Origin: Actinomycetes bacterium
GTDB taxonomy: Bacteria > Actinomycetota > Actinomycetes > Propionibacteriales > Propionibacteriaceae
Assembly: GCA_021794705.1 (NCBI GenBank)
Contig: JAJYQH010000318.1
Location: forward strand, 1-9,151
DNA: 9,151 bases
Direction of reading: 5' to 3'
Part shown: positions 1 through 7,162 of the stretch, in pieces
Layout of the letters: each line of letters opens with the position of its first letter
Position numbering within the stretch: the first letter of the stretch is position 1
The notes under the pieces: model-generated
Seen by the model: the letters and a program-made list of their open reading frames with translations, nothing else
Database searches by the model: none
What the model was told of the DNA's origin: nothing
Position numbers and translations under genes: made by a program

Positions 1-1715
1 ACACCTCAGACCTGTGGTGGAAGACGGCGGTCGTCTACTGCCTCGACGTGGAGACCTTCTTCGACTCCAACGGGGACGGGTGCGGAGACCTGGCCGGCCT
101 CGCCGAGCGGATCGACTACCTCGCGGAACTGGGAGTCACCTGCCTGTGGCTCATGCCCTTCTACCCGACGGCGCACCGCGACGACGGCTACGACATCACC
201 GACTTCTTCGGGGTCGACCCCCGCTTCGGCCACCACGGCGACTTCGTCGAGGTCATCCGGATCGCGCAGGACCGGGGGCTCCGGGTGATCGTCGACCTCG
301 TCGTCAACCACACCTCCGACCGGCATCCCTGGTTCAAGGCCGCCCGCTCCTCGACCGACAACCCGTTCCGGGACTTCTACGTCTGGCGCTCAGATCCCCC
401 GCCGGACACCTCCAGCGAGGTCGTCTTCCCCGACCAGGAGCAGTCGATCTGGACCCTGGACGACACGACCGGCGAGTGGTACCTCCACCACTTCTACAAG
501 AGCCAGCCCGATCTCAACGTCGCCAACCCGAAGGTCCGCGACGAGATCGCCAAGGTCATCGGGTTCTGGCTGCACCTCGGCATCAGCGGGTTCCGGGTGG
601 ACGCCGTCCCCTACTTCCTGTCGCTCGAGGGCGTCCGCAAGGACGAGATGGAGAAGTTCCGCAACCCGCACGACTATCTCCGCGCCCTTCGGCGGTTCAT
701 GGGACGCCGGCGCGGCGACTCGGTGCTGCTCGGGGAGGTGAACCTGCCCTACGAGGAGCAGCTCACCTACTTCGGCGGCGCGCAGGGCGACGAACTCACC
801 CTCATGTTCGACTTCGTGCTCATGCAGAACGTCTACCTCGCGATGGCCCGCCGGGACGCCGGCCCGATCGCCACCACCCTGCGCAACCGCCCGCCGCTGC
901 CCCCTGACAGCCAGTGGGCGACCTTCGTCCGGAACCACGACGAGTTGACCCTCGACAAGCTGAGCGAGGAGGAGCGTCAGGAGGTGTTCCGAGCGTTCGG
1001 GCCGGACCCGGAGATGCAGGTGTACGGCCGGGGGCTGAGGCGCCGGGTCCCGCCGATGCTCGACGGCGATCCCCGCCGGATCCGGCTCATGTACTCCCTC
1101 CTGTTCGCCCTGCCCGGAAGTCCCGTCCTCTTCTACGGCGAGGAGATCGGCATGGGCGAGAACCTGGCGCTCGAGGGGCGAATGGCGGTGCGGACGCCGA
1201 TGCAGTGGGCGGACGATCCGAACGGGGGCTTCTCCACAGCCCGGCCGGGCAGGCTGGTGAGCCGCCTTCCCGAGGGCGGCTACGGTCCCCAGCACGTCAA
1301 CGTGGCGAGTTCGCGCCGCGACCCGGACTCCCTGCTCAACTTCATCCGCTTGCTGGCGAAGCGGTACCGCGAGTGCCCCGAGCTGGGGTGGGGCGATGCC
1401 GAGGTGCTCGACCAGCCCCGCCCCTCGGTGCTGGCGCTGCGCCGCACCTGGGAGGACGCCTCGATGGTCTCCGTGCACAACCTGTCGGCGGAGGCGGTCA
1501 CCGTGCCTCTCACCCTCGGGGAACCACCGGTCAACACCTCCGGCGAGCGGGAGCCGGACTGGAAGGGGGTCGCTCTGGTCGACCTCCTCAACTCCGGCCA
1601 GTTCCCCGACGAGGGGGTGCCGGTCGGCGCCGACGGGACGGTGGAGATCCCCTTGAGCGGGTACGGCCACGCGTGGCTGCGGATCCAGCGGCAGGCTCAG
1701 CGCCGGCTGGTCTGA
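1..1715 (+). CDS. GH13 alpha-glucosyl enzyme, trehalose-synthase (TreS)-like, 5' partial
   Basis: The frame is open from the window edge (first full codon at base 3, reading TSDLWWKTAVVYCLDVETF) and ends with TGA at 1713-1715, giving 570 residues. The match to GH13 proteins begins within the first few residues, so only a short N-terminus is missing. The four GH13 motifs are present in order: DLVVNHTS (near 294-317), GFRVDAVPYF with the nucleophile Asp at 600-602, GEVN with the acid/base Glu at 735-737, and VRNHDE with the third acidic residue (Asp) at 939-941. The stretches YGEEIGMGEN and VRTPMQWADDPNGGFS are typical of the trehalose synthase branch, which converts maltose to trehalose; the C-terminal ~150 residues look like the usual beta domain. 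There is no signal peptide in the visible part, so a cytosolic enzyme of storage or osmolyte sugar metabolism is likely. Region III reads EVN where TreS usually has EAN, and the protein could be an amylase or glucosidase of the same subfamily, so I give no symbol. Confidence 0.93.
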   Translation, partial: TSDLWWKTAVVYCLDVETFFDSNGDGCGDLAGLAERIDYLAELGVTCLWLMPFYPTAHRDDGYDITDFFGVDPRFGHHGDFVEVIRIAQDRGLRVIVDLVVNHTSDRHPWFKAARSSTDNPFRDFYVWRSDPPPDTSSEVVFPDQEQSIWTLDDTTGEWYLHHFYKSQPDLNVANPKVRDEIAKVIGFWLHLGISGFRVDAVPYFLSLEGVRKDEMEKFRNPHDYLRALRRFMGRRRGDSVLLGEVNLPYEEQLTYFGGAQGDELTLMFDFVLMQNVYLAMARRDAGPIATTLRNRPPLPPDSQWATFVRNHDELTLDKLSEEERQEVFRAFGPDPEMQVYGRGLRRRVPPMLDGDPRRIRLMYSLLFALPGSPVLFYGEEIGMGENLALEGRMAVRTPMQWADDPNGGFSTARPGRLVSRLPEGGYGPQHVNVASSRRDPDSLLNFIRLLAKRYRECPELGWGDAEVLDQPRPSVLALRRTWEDASMVSVHNLSAEAVTVPLTLGEPPVNTSGEREPDWKGVALVDLLNSGQFPDEGVPVGADGTVEIPLSGYGHAWLRIQRQAQRRLV

Positions 1716-1720
1716 TCCGT

Positions 1721-1760
1721 CAGGGGTCCCCGGCCGCCGTCAGGCAACCGGGGACCCCTG
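1721..1760. terminator. Bidirectional hairpin terminator between convergent genes
   Basis: Perfect 13-bp inverted repeat: CAGGGGTCCCCGG at 1721-1733 pairs with CCGGGGACCCCTG at 1748-1760 around a 14-nt loop. It starts 5 bp after the TGA of the GH13 gene and ends 15 bp beyond the stop of the facing surface-protein gene. No T-tract follows on either side, which is common in high-GC actinomycetes. Placement and stem strength suggest it serves both genes. Confidence 0.85.
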
Positions 1761-1775
1761 CAGTCGCGGATCAGC

Positions 1776-3512
1776 TCAGCCGATCTTGGTCCACGTGCCG
1801 CACCCCTCGGAGTAGAAGCCCGCGTCGCCCGCGTGGATGGACACCGTCGGACCGGTCACCCCGTAGTCGTTGGCGAGAATCGTGGATGCGTCCGCGTTGA
1901 AGCCGGATAGCCGCACCCAGTAGCAGGCAGACCCTCCGGGAGCCCTCCACAGGCCCGGGGCGATGTCGGTGTTGACGATCATCGTCCCCGACCCGAAGCC
2001 AGCGGTCGGCGAGGACGTGATCGGTGACAGGTCGGTCGTCCACCAGCCGCAGCTCTCCGTGTAGAACCCAGCGTCGGAGGGCTCGATGGTCACCACGTCA
2101 TGGAAGTCGGTCAGGTTGTTCGCGATGATGTCGCTCGCCGTGCGCGAGAACCCGGAGTCACGCTCCCAATAGCAGTTCGTCGCATTGGTCGTGGTCCGAT
2201 ACGTGCCGGCGACGATATCGGTGCCCACGACGAAGGTCCCCGAGCCGCTGAACGTGTGGAAATCGCTCCGGTAGTAACCTGCGACATCGGCCACCAATTG
2301 CGCCGTGCCGCCGCTGTTGTTGGTGAGCGCGATCTTGCCGTTGGCCCCCAGCTTCACCGTGACGAGATTCGCGCGGGTGTCACCGGCCGGGTAATTGAGG
2401 TTGGACGCCGTCGGCTTGGTCGTCTGATCGGGAAACACCGTGACGTAGCCCGACTTCTGGGCGTTGGTGACGGTGACGTTCAGCACCACCGCCCACACGC
2501 CCTGGGCGGGGACCTGCGCCTTGGTGGTGACCTGGACGTACACCGTCTTGTTCGAGCCCACCGGCCCGGTCGCGCCGAGGTTCTTCCGGGTGTCGAGGAC
2601 CCGCGTCGGGCTCAGCGACACGAACGAGCCGACGGCGCTGGGGGTGCCCGCGAGGTAGTAGCCGGCGACGTCCGCGACGAGCTGCACGGTGCCGAGGTTG
2701 TTGTTGGTCATCGCGACCTTGCCGTTGGCGCCCAGCTTGACGGTGACCAGATTGGCCCGGGTATCGCCCTTGGGATAGTTGAGGTTCGAGGCGGTCGGCT
2801 GGGTCGTCTGGTCGGGGTAGACCGTGACGTAGCCGGAGCCCTGCGCGTCGGTCTCGGTCACGTTGAGCACCACCGCCGACACGCCAGTGGCCGGGACGCC
2901 GGCCTCGCCGCTGATCTGAACGTGAATGGTGAAGTTCGGGGCGACCGGCCCGGTCGCGCCGAGGTTCTTCCGCGTGTCGAGGACGCGGGTCGGGCTCAGC
3001 GAGGCGAAGGCCCCGGGAAGGGACGGTGTGCCGGCCACGAAGTAGCCCGCGACGTCGGCAACGAGCTGGGCGGTGCCGCCGCTGGTGTTGCTCAGCGCGA
3101 TGCCTCCGGTCGGGCCGAGCTTGACGGTGACCAGGTTGGCCCGGGTGTCACCGGGCGGATAGTTGAGGTTCGACGCGGTGGGCCGGGGCGTCCCGTCGTC
3201 CGGGTAGACCGTGATGTAGCCCGACCTCGGGGCGTCGGTGACCGTGACATTCAGCACGACGGCCGACACCCCGGTGGCGGGAACGCCCCCGCGTCCGGTG
3301 ACCTGCACGTGGATGGTGGAATCCGATGCGACCGGGCCGGTCGCCCCATTTCCGGTGCGGGTATCGAGAATTCGCGCTGGTCTGAGCGACACAAACGTGC
3401 CTGCCTCTCCCGCTGCCGCGGCCGGCACCGGCCGCCAGCCGGGAAGCGCCGCAATGACGATCAGGAGCGCGGCCACCCGCGCCCATCGCACAACCCATTT
3501 CCGCCGCACCAT
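1776..3512 (-). CDS. Secreted repeat protein: signal peptide, three ~120-aa beta domains, two Cys-pair modules
   Basis: The ATG at 3512 is chosen because GGAG (3519-3522) lies 6 nt upstream and the protein then begins with a clear signal peptide: basic MVRRKWVVRWAR, hydrophobic VAALLIVIAALPGW, and a likely cleavage after the Ala run at residues 31-34. The open frame extends to 3698, but its earlier ATGs lack a ribosome site and would bury the signal peptide. The mature protein (578 residues in all) has three tandem domains at about 38-158, 168-287 and 296-415, each with LDTR, AVVLNVT, SNLNYP, GDTRANLVTVKLG and LVADVAGY. Two C-terminal modules (about 421-491 and 505-575) follow, with the pattern GTDIxxGxYR, CYWxRxSGF, ANxx and DAGFYxExCGxW. 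Cys447/Cys488 and Cys530/Cys571 are equally spaced (41) and probably form disulfides outside the cell. There is no LPXTG motif or C-terminal membrane segment, so it is likely secreted or non-covalently cell-wall bound. Both domain types recur in exported actinobacterial proteins; the function is unknown, and adhesion or wall binding is only a guess. Confidence 0.9.
   Translation of the reverse strand: MVRRKWVVRWARVAALLIVIAALPGWRPVPAAAAGEAGTFVSLRPARILDTRTGNGATGPVASDSTIHVQVTGRGGVPATGVSAVVLNVTVTDAPRSGYITVYPDDGTPRPTASNLNYPPGDTRANLVTVKLGPTGGIALSNTSGGTAQLVADVAGYFVAGTPSLPGAFASLSPTRVLDTRKNLGATGPVAPNFTIHVQISGEAGVPATGVSAVVLNVTETDAQGSGYVTVYPDQTTQPTASNLNYPKGDTRANLVTVKLGANGKVAMTNNNLGTVQLVADVAGYYLAGTPSAVGSFVSLSPTRVLDTRKNLGATGPVGSNKTVYVQVTTKAQVPAQGVWAVVLNVTVTNAQKSGYVTVFPDQTTKPTASNLNYPAGDTRANLVTVKLGANGKIALTNNSGGTAQLVADVAGYYRSDFHTFSGSGTFVVGTDIVAGTYRTTTNATNCYWERDSGFSRTASDIIANNLTDFHDVVTIEPSDAGFYTESCGWWTTDLSPITSSPTAGFGSGTMIVNTDIAPGLWRAPGGSACYWVRLSGFNADASTILANDYGVTGPTVSIHAGDAGFYSEGCGTWTKIG
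1788..2252 (-). repeat. Two tandem ~70-aa CYW...CGxW modules at the C-terminus of the surface protein
   Basis: The two modules align as GSGTFVVGTDIVAGTYR / GSGTMIVNTDIAPGLWR, then CYWERDSGF / CYWVRLSGF, ANN / AND, and DAGFYTESCGWW / DAGFYSEGCGTW. Each has two cysteines 41 residues apart. They are more diverged from each other than repeat domains 2 and 3 upstream. The pattern is familiar from actinobacterial secreted proteins, but I know of no assigned activity. Confidence 0.85.
2268..3401 (-). repeat. Three tandem copies of an LDTR...DVAGY domain-coding repeat
   Basis: The LDTR motif recurs at residues 49, 178 and 306 of the surface protein, a period of 129 then 128 residues (387 and 384 nt). 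Copies 2 and 3 are also close at DNA level: the plus-strand text from 2560 to 2588 recurs exactly at 2944-2972. Copy 1 is the most diverged (RILDTRTGNG against RVLDTRKNLG in the other two). This points to a more recent duplication giving copies 2 and 3. Confidence 0.9.
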
Positions 3513-3518
3513 TGCGAT

Positions 3519-3522
3519 CTCC
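3519..3522 (-). promoter_or_regulatory. Ribosome binding site deciding the surface-protein start
   Basis: On the minus strand GGAG lies 6 nt before the ATG at 3512. It decides the start against the in-frame ATGs at 3575 and 3698, which have no comparable site. Confidence 0.65.
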
Positions 3523-3564
3523 GAATCTGGTGCTCCCCGCACCGAATGTGGTGCTCCCCGCACC
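3523..3564 (-). repeat. Two tandem 21-bp units, each a small hairpin, in the surface-protein leader
   Basis: Positions 3523-3543 and 3544-3564 are head-to-tail copies of one 21-bp unit with a single mismatch (C at 3527, G at 3548). Each contains a 5-bp-stem hairpin, read in the mRNA sense as GGTGC-GGGGA-GCACC (3529-3543 and 3550-3564). The second hairpin in the message ends 6 nt before the GGAG ribosome site. Hairpin loops carrying a GGGGA that resembles the Shine-Dalgarno sequence, placed just before the real one, suggest control of translation or a protein-binding site. The function is inferred, not shown. Confidence 0.7.
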
Positions 3565-3640
3565 CCGGCGCTCATGAAAGCACATACGTGGCTCGCGGAA
3601 ATGGTGGGGTGCGTTAAGAACATCGCGGCAGCCGCGGAAT

Positions 3641-3663
3641 CGGCGCGCAATACCGTCGCGCCG
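3641..3663. repeat. Inverted repeat upstream of the surface-protein gene
   Basis: Arms CGGCGCG (3641-3647) and CGCGCCG (3657-3663) flank a 9-nt spacer, about 130 bp upstream of the start at 3512. It could be an operator or an untranslated-leader hairpin. High GC makes chance arms of this size possible. Confidence 0.4.
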
Positions 3664-3677
3664 CACGGAATCCACGG

Positions 3678-3721
3678 TTTGGACGAGGCTCTTCCCATCT
3701 TTGGATGAGGCTCTTCCCGAA
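3678..3721. repeat. 22-bp tandem direct repeat upstream of the surface-protein gene
   Basis: Two head-to-tail 22-bp units, 3678-3699 and 3700-3721, share TTTGGA-GAGGCTCTTCCC with one internal change (C/T) and differ in the last three bases. A 22-bp period places both units on the same face of the helix, as in tandem sites for a dimeric or co-operative regulator. They lie 166-209 bp before the start at 3512. I found no convincing -10/-35 pair in 3513-3807, so the position relative to the promoter is unknown. Confidence 0.6.
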
Positions 3722-3807
3722 TGCCGGGGCGCTCCGGCCGCCGCGCCCGTCGGACTCAGCACCGCTCGGTCGTGCTGGTACCGGCCTCGGCGACATCGGC
3801 CCCACCT

Positions 3808-3840
3808 GCCACACCCGGCCTCCTGGGCCGGGGGTGTGGC
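3808..3840 (-). terminator. Hairpin terminator of the zinc-ribbon gene
   Basis: GCCACACCCGGCC (3808-3820) pairs with GGCCGGGGGTGTGGC (3826-3840) with two bulged G and a 5-nt loop. It starts about 28 bp after the stop of the small minus-strand gene at 3869. It separates that gene from the surface-protein gene downstream, so the latter needs its own promoter. Confidence 0.75.
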
Positions 3841-3868
3841 GCGTGGGGCGAATCTCGCAGCAACCGGG

Positions 3869-4072
3869 TCAGGGACGGGTGCCGGTGAACCCGCAGGCGG
3901 GGTTGGTGCACCTGATGGACGAGAACCTCGCATAGCCGGGCGGCGGGAACGGCCCGTCGTTGTACACGGGCGAGCTGTCCCAGACGACGGCGAGGCGTCC
4001 TCCGCACTGACGACACGGCGGCAGGCTGCGCTCGAAGGCCTCCTGCTGACTTGGCGATCGCGGTTCCTCCAT
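3869..4072 (-). CDS. Small zinc-ribbon-like hypothetical protein (67 aa)
   Basis: This 67-residue protein begins MEEPRSPSQQEAFERSLPPC and has two cysteine knuckles: CRQC (Cys20, Cys23) and CTNPAC (Cys55, Cys60), separated by 31 residues and followed by GFTG. The pattern is that of a zinc ribbon, with the second knuckle resembling the C-x-N-P-x-C-G form seen in small nucleic-acid-binding or adaptor proteins. It is not a shadow of another gene. It sits alone between two terminators, has a promoter-like sequence directly at its start (4079-4106), and has no ribosome site, which fits a leaderless message. It has no signal peptide or membrane segment. It lies next to rpoD on the same strand but is separated from it by a terminator. 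I do not recognise a named family, and DNA, RNA or protein binding would all fit. Confidence 0.72.
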   Translation of the reverse strand: MEEPRSPSQQEAFERSLPPCRQCGGRLAVVWDSSPVYNDGPFPPPGYARFSSIRCTNPACGFTGTRP

Positions 4073-4078
4073 ACCCAG

Positions 4079-4106
4079 ACCCTAGCCCCGGACGCGCTCG
4101 CTGCAA
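4079..4106 (-). promoter_or_regulatory. Promoter of the zinc-ribbon gene, apparently leaderless
   Basis: On the minus strand a -35-like TTGCAG (4101-4106) and a -10-like TAGGGT (4079-4084, matching TANNNT) are 16 bp apart. Only 6 nt separate the -10 box from the ATG at 4072, so transcription would start at or beside the A of the ATG. No Shine-Dalgarno sequence lies before the ATG, as expected for a leaderless message, which is common in actinomycetes. Confidence 0.5.
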
Positions 4107-4143
4107 GGGCCGTGGCCGCCCGGGTCACGCGCCGGACGAACGA

Positions 4144-4171
4144 CTCCCCCGCCGATGGCACGACGGGGGAG
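4144..4171 (-). terminator. Hairpin terminator of rpoD
   Basis: CTCCCCCG (4144-4151) and CGGGGGAG (4164-4171) form an 8-bp stem with a 12-nt loop, beginning 42 bp downstream of the rpoD stop on the minus strand. The sequence after it (TCGTTCG) is only mildly T-rich. Confidence 0.7.
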
Positions 4172-4213
4172 CAATTCCTGAGTGCCGCACGAGCGTCGCG
4201 CGGGCCGCGCGGC

Positions 4214-5752
<1,539 letters not shown>

Positions 5753-5831
5753 CTGGAACGTCCTCTCGAAGCTGTCAGGGTGCTTGAGGGCGCAGCCGGG
5801 CCCGCAGGAGTCAAGGGCCGCACCTGCAGTC

Positions 5832-5862
5832 ATTCTGTCACGCCCACCCAAATGGGCAGAAT
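5832..5862 (-). promoter_or_regulatory. Imperfect hairpin in the rpoD leader
   Basis: ATTCT (5832-5836) pairs with AGAAT (5858-5862), and GCCCA (5842-5846) with TGGGC (5853-5857), with a one-sided 5-nt bulge. It lies about 80 bp before the GTG start of rpoD, within its probable untranslated leader. It may be a leader structure or an operator. Confidence 0.35.
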
Positions 5863-5879
5863 CGAGGCCGCCGCGGGCC

Positions 5880-5903
5880 GGAACCACCCTGGGTCTGATT
5901 GTC
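5880..5903 (+). promoter_or_regulatory. Possible ECF-type promoter of the SigB-like gene
   Basis: GGAAC (5880-5884), 16 bp, then GTC (5901-5903) resembles promoters read by actinobacterial stress ECF sigma factors (GGAAC/GGAAT, about 16-18 bp, CGTC/GTT). In mycobacteria sigB is known to be driven by SigE and SigH, which makes this worth recording. The match is short and would leave a leader of about 110 nt. No convincing sigma-70 -10/-35 pair was found for either gene in 5753-6024. Confidence 0.25.
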
Positions 5904-5905
5904 CG

Positions 5906-5923
5906 CTCAGGGTGAACTCAGGG
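5906..5923. repeat. 7-bp direct repeat in the divergent sigma-factor control region
   Basis: CTCAGGG occurs at 5906-5912 and again at 5917-5923, 11 bp apart (one helical turn), directly after the ECF-like motif and midway between the two starts. It is a candidate tandem operator acting on both sigma genes. The short length keeps confidence low. Confidence 0.3.
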
Positions 5924-6012
5924 GAAAACCGCCTCCGGGCGTGCATCATTTCCAAGCGTCCGGTCGTTGTGTCTGACGAAGGGCCGCCCGCATACGGCGG
6001 GTCCACACCGAC

Positions 6013-6019
6013 GGAAGGA
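6013..6019 (+). promoter_or_regulatory. Ribosome binding site of the SigB-type gene
   Basis: GGAAGGA lies 5 nt before the GTG at 6025 and fixes this as the start codon. Confidence 0.75.
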
Positions 6020-6024
6020 CCATC

Positions 6025-6945
6025 GTGGAGTCACGCACACGTGTTCGCAGCACCGAAGGCATCGACGGTAAGGACGCCGTCGGCCTCTACCTCGATGAGA
6101 TCGCCCGCACACCCCTGTTGACCGCCGAGGAAGAGGTCGAACTCGCCCGCACCATCGAGGCCGGGCTGTACGCCCAGGAGGTGCTCGACGGCGAGGTGAC
6201 CTCGCGGGTCGGCGCCAGCGACGAGGAACTCGCCGCGCTGGTCGCGGCCGGCCACGATGCCATGCAGCGCTTCGTCAAGGCGAACCTCCGGCTGGTCGTC
6301 TCCGTCGCCCGCAAGTACGGGCGCTCGCAGATGCCGCTGCTCGACCTCGTGCAGGAGGGCAACACCGGCCTCATCCGGGCCGTCGAGAAGTTCGACTACA
6401 CCAAGGGCTTCAAGTTCTCGACCTACGCCACCTGGTGGGTGCGTCAGTCGATCAGCCGGGGCATCGCCCAGCAGGGGCGGATCGTGCGTCTCCCCGTGCA
6501 CGTCGCCGAGCAGATCAATCAGGTCTCGGCCGTGCGGCGCACGCTCGAGCGCCGGCTGGGCCGTGACCCGGAGACCTTCGAGATCGCCGAGGAACTGGGC
6601 CTCGAGGAGGATCGGGTCATCGAGCTGATCCGCTACTCCCGCGACCACGTGAGCCTGGACGCCCCGGTCGAGGAGGACGGCGACACCGCCCTCGGCGACC
6701 TGATCGCCCGCGAGACCGCCCCCGGCCCCGACGAGGTGGTGCTCGACGCCCAGGACCTCGCCCGGCTGGAGGAACTGCTGTCGACCCTCGACGAGCGCTC
6801 CGCCGACGTCGTCCGCCGCCGCTACGGGCTGCTCGACGGCCGCCAGGCCAAGCTCGCCGACATCGGCGCCGTGTGGGGCATCACCGCCGAGCGCGTCCGC
6901 CAGATCGAGCGGCACGCGCTGGAGACCCTCCGCACCGCGGCCTGA
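6025..6945 (+). CDS. sigB: Group 2 sigma-70 factor, SigB/Hrd type
   Basis: A 306-residue alternative primary-like sigma factor. The GTG start is supported by GGAAGGA 5 nt upstream. It lacks the long acidic N-terminus of RpoD and begins almost at region 1.2 (DAVGLYLDEIARTPLLTAEEEVELA, 17-41). Region 2 carries [34 protein letters not shown] and [18 protein letters not shown]. Region 3 follows, with DHVSLDAPVEEDGDTALGDLI linking to region 4. The helix-turn-helix reads LADIGAVWGITAERVRQIERHALETLR at 277-303. The short length and the strong match to RpoD in regions 2.3-2.4 place it in group 2, the SigB/HrdA-type factors that recognise promoters close to those of the principal factor, mostly under stress or in stationary phase. 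It is divergent from rpoD across 272 bp and followed by a strong terminator, so it is probably monocistronic. Confidence 0.95.
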   Translation: MESRTRVRSTEGIDGKDAVGLYLDEIARTPLLTAEEEVELARTIEAGLYAQEVLDGEVTSRVGASDEELAALVAAGHDAMQRFVKANLRLVVSVARKYGRSQMPLLDLVQEGNTGLIRAVEKFDYTKGFKFSTYATWWVRQSISRGIAQQGRIVRLPVHVAEQINQVSAVRRTLERRLGRDPETFEIAEELGLEEDRVIELIRYSRDHVSLDAPVEEDGDTALGDLIARETAPGPDEVVLDAQDLARLEELLSTLDERSADVVRRRYGLLDGRQAKLADIGAVWGITAERVRQIERHALETLRTAA

Positions 6946-6956
6946 CACCCAGAACC

Positions 6957-6993
6957 AGCGCGGCTCCGTCTTTCCCCCGGACGGGGCCGCGCT
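6957..6993 (+). terminator. Hairpin terminator of the SigB-type gene
   Basis: AGCGCGGCTCCGTC (6957-6970) pairs with GACGGGGCCGCGCT (6980-6993) over 14 bp, with one T-G wobble and a 9-nt loop. It starts 11 bp after the TGA at 6943-6945. Confidence 0.85.
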
Positions 6994-7010
6994 CCATGTC
7001 CGGACGCAGG

Positions 7011-7121
7011 CAGGGCACCGTCCACTTCCGGGTCGACACAGACCCACAACGGGACACTGTCCGGTTCGGGTTCGGAGCCCTGTCCCCCTTCGGGTCGATG
7101 TCGACCCGCAACAGGGCACCG
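7011..7121. repeat. Nested intergenic repeat block with hairpins and 10-bp terminal direct repeats
   Basis: The block is bounded by an exact direct repeat CAGGGCACCG (7011-7020 and 7112-7121). Inside are two diverged copies of a hairpin unit 62 bp apart. Copy A has GGGTC-GACCC arms (7030-7034, 7041-7045), with GTCC/GGAC outside them. Copy B has CGGGTCGA/TCGACCCG arms (7091-7098, 7101-7108) inside GCCCTGT/ACAGGGC arms (7077-7083, 7111-7117). A palindrome GGACA-C-TGTCC (7052-7062) lies between the copies. No gene fits here. The block may act as the terminator of tesB, which ends at 7163 on the minus strand, or be a dispersed repeat or remnant of a small non-autonomous element. Confidence 0.65.
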
Positions 7122-7162
7122 CCCAGGTGGTGTTCGCCTGCGAGGTTCCGTCGCCGGTCGGG

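Noticed and set aside
2100..3617. Plus-strand open frame opposite the surface-protein gene
   Set aside because: Antisense shadow of repeated domains; its apparent internal repeats only mirror the real coding repeats.
3513..3698. N-terminal extension of the surface-protein frame to the ATG at 3698 (62 extra residues), or a start at 3575
   Set aside because: No ribosome site before either ATG, the extension would run through the leader repeats, and the signal peptide begins exactly at the GGAG-supported ATG at 3512.
5753..5887. Upstream starts for rpoD (ATG at 5833 and further up to 5887)
   Set aside because: The GTG at 5752 has AGAGGA 8 nt upstream, while the earlier starts have none and would cross the leader hairpin at 5832-5862. 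Not excluded without transcript data.
7011..7121. Possible CRISPR array in the repeat block
   Set aside because: Only two diverged units, palindromic and 62 bp apart, with no regular spacers and no cas genes nearby.
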